Shown here: positions 6,501-6,504 of the stretch, one piece after another
Layout: the number at the start of each line of letters is the position of its first letter
Position numbering within the stretch: position 1 is the stretch's first letter
From: an uncultured Selenomonadaceae bacterium
GTDB lineage: Bacteria; Bacillota; Negativicutes; Selenomonadales; Selenomonadaceae
DNA length: 6,504 nt
Direction of reading: 5' to 3'
NCBI GenBank assembly: GCA_905236595.1
Contig: CAJORE010000193.1
Span: 1-6,504, forward strand
Notes under the pieces: model-generated
Seen by the model: the letters and a program-made list of their open reading frames with translations, nothing else
What the model was told of the DNA's origin: nothing
Databases searched by the model: none
Made by a program: the position numbers and the translations under genes

Positions 6501-6504
6501 GGGC

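Overview
The window is a piece of a bacterial chromosome with compact genes, short gaps and Shine-Dalgarno-led starts. It has no mobile elements, RNA genes or CRISPR arrays that I could see. The GatB protein (CxC/CxxC cluster, KNINSFKALEDAI, GGKIIQETRTFD, MKASQGKANPQTVNELL) and the strong GGAGG-type ribosome sites look like a Gram-positive-lineage (Bacillota) organism. Negativicutes is my best guess, made from memory of family sequences and not from a search.

Left half, read on the minus strand. A large unrecognised protein of 543 residues (768-2399) is followed by the first 237 codons of a Cof-type HAD phosphatase (1-713) that runs off the left edge. The two genes are separated by 54 bases containing a perfect 9-bp hairpin. 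The large protein is cytosolic-looking (no signal peptide, no membrane segment), helical and rich in Ala, Asp and Asn. Near its C-terminus is a segment resembling the C-terminal region of the flagellar cap protein FliD. It is the only gene here without a clear assignment and the most interesting object in the window.

Centre, 2400-2568. This is a divergent intergenic region. It holds an extended -10 promoter (TGC-TATAAT) firing rightwards into gatC and a strong ribosome site for the leftward gene.

Right half, read on the plus strand. gatC (2569-2859), gatA (2881-4365) and gatB (4362-5804) encode the complete tRNA-dependent amidotransferase GatCAB. They are followed 16 bases later by a phosphoglycolate-phosphatase-type HAD hydrolase (5821-6492). 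The spacing (21 bases, a 4-base overlap, 16 bases) indicates one operon. GatCAB converts Glu-tRNA(Gln), and often Asp-tRNA(Asn), to the amide form, which suggests the organism lacks GlnRS, AsnRS or both. The phosphatase has no direct role in that reaction and is probably a co-transcribed housekeeping gene.

I did not find a convincing novel multi-gene system. The right half is ordinary core genome, and the follow-up value lies in the 543-residue protein and its possible relation to flagellar cap proteins.
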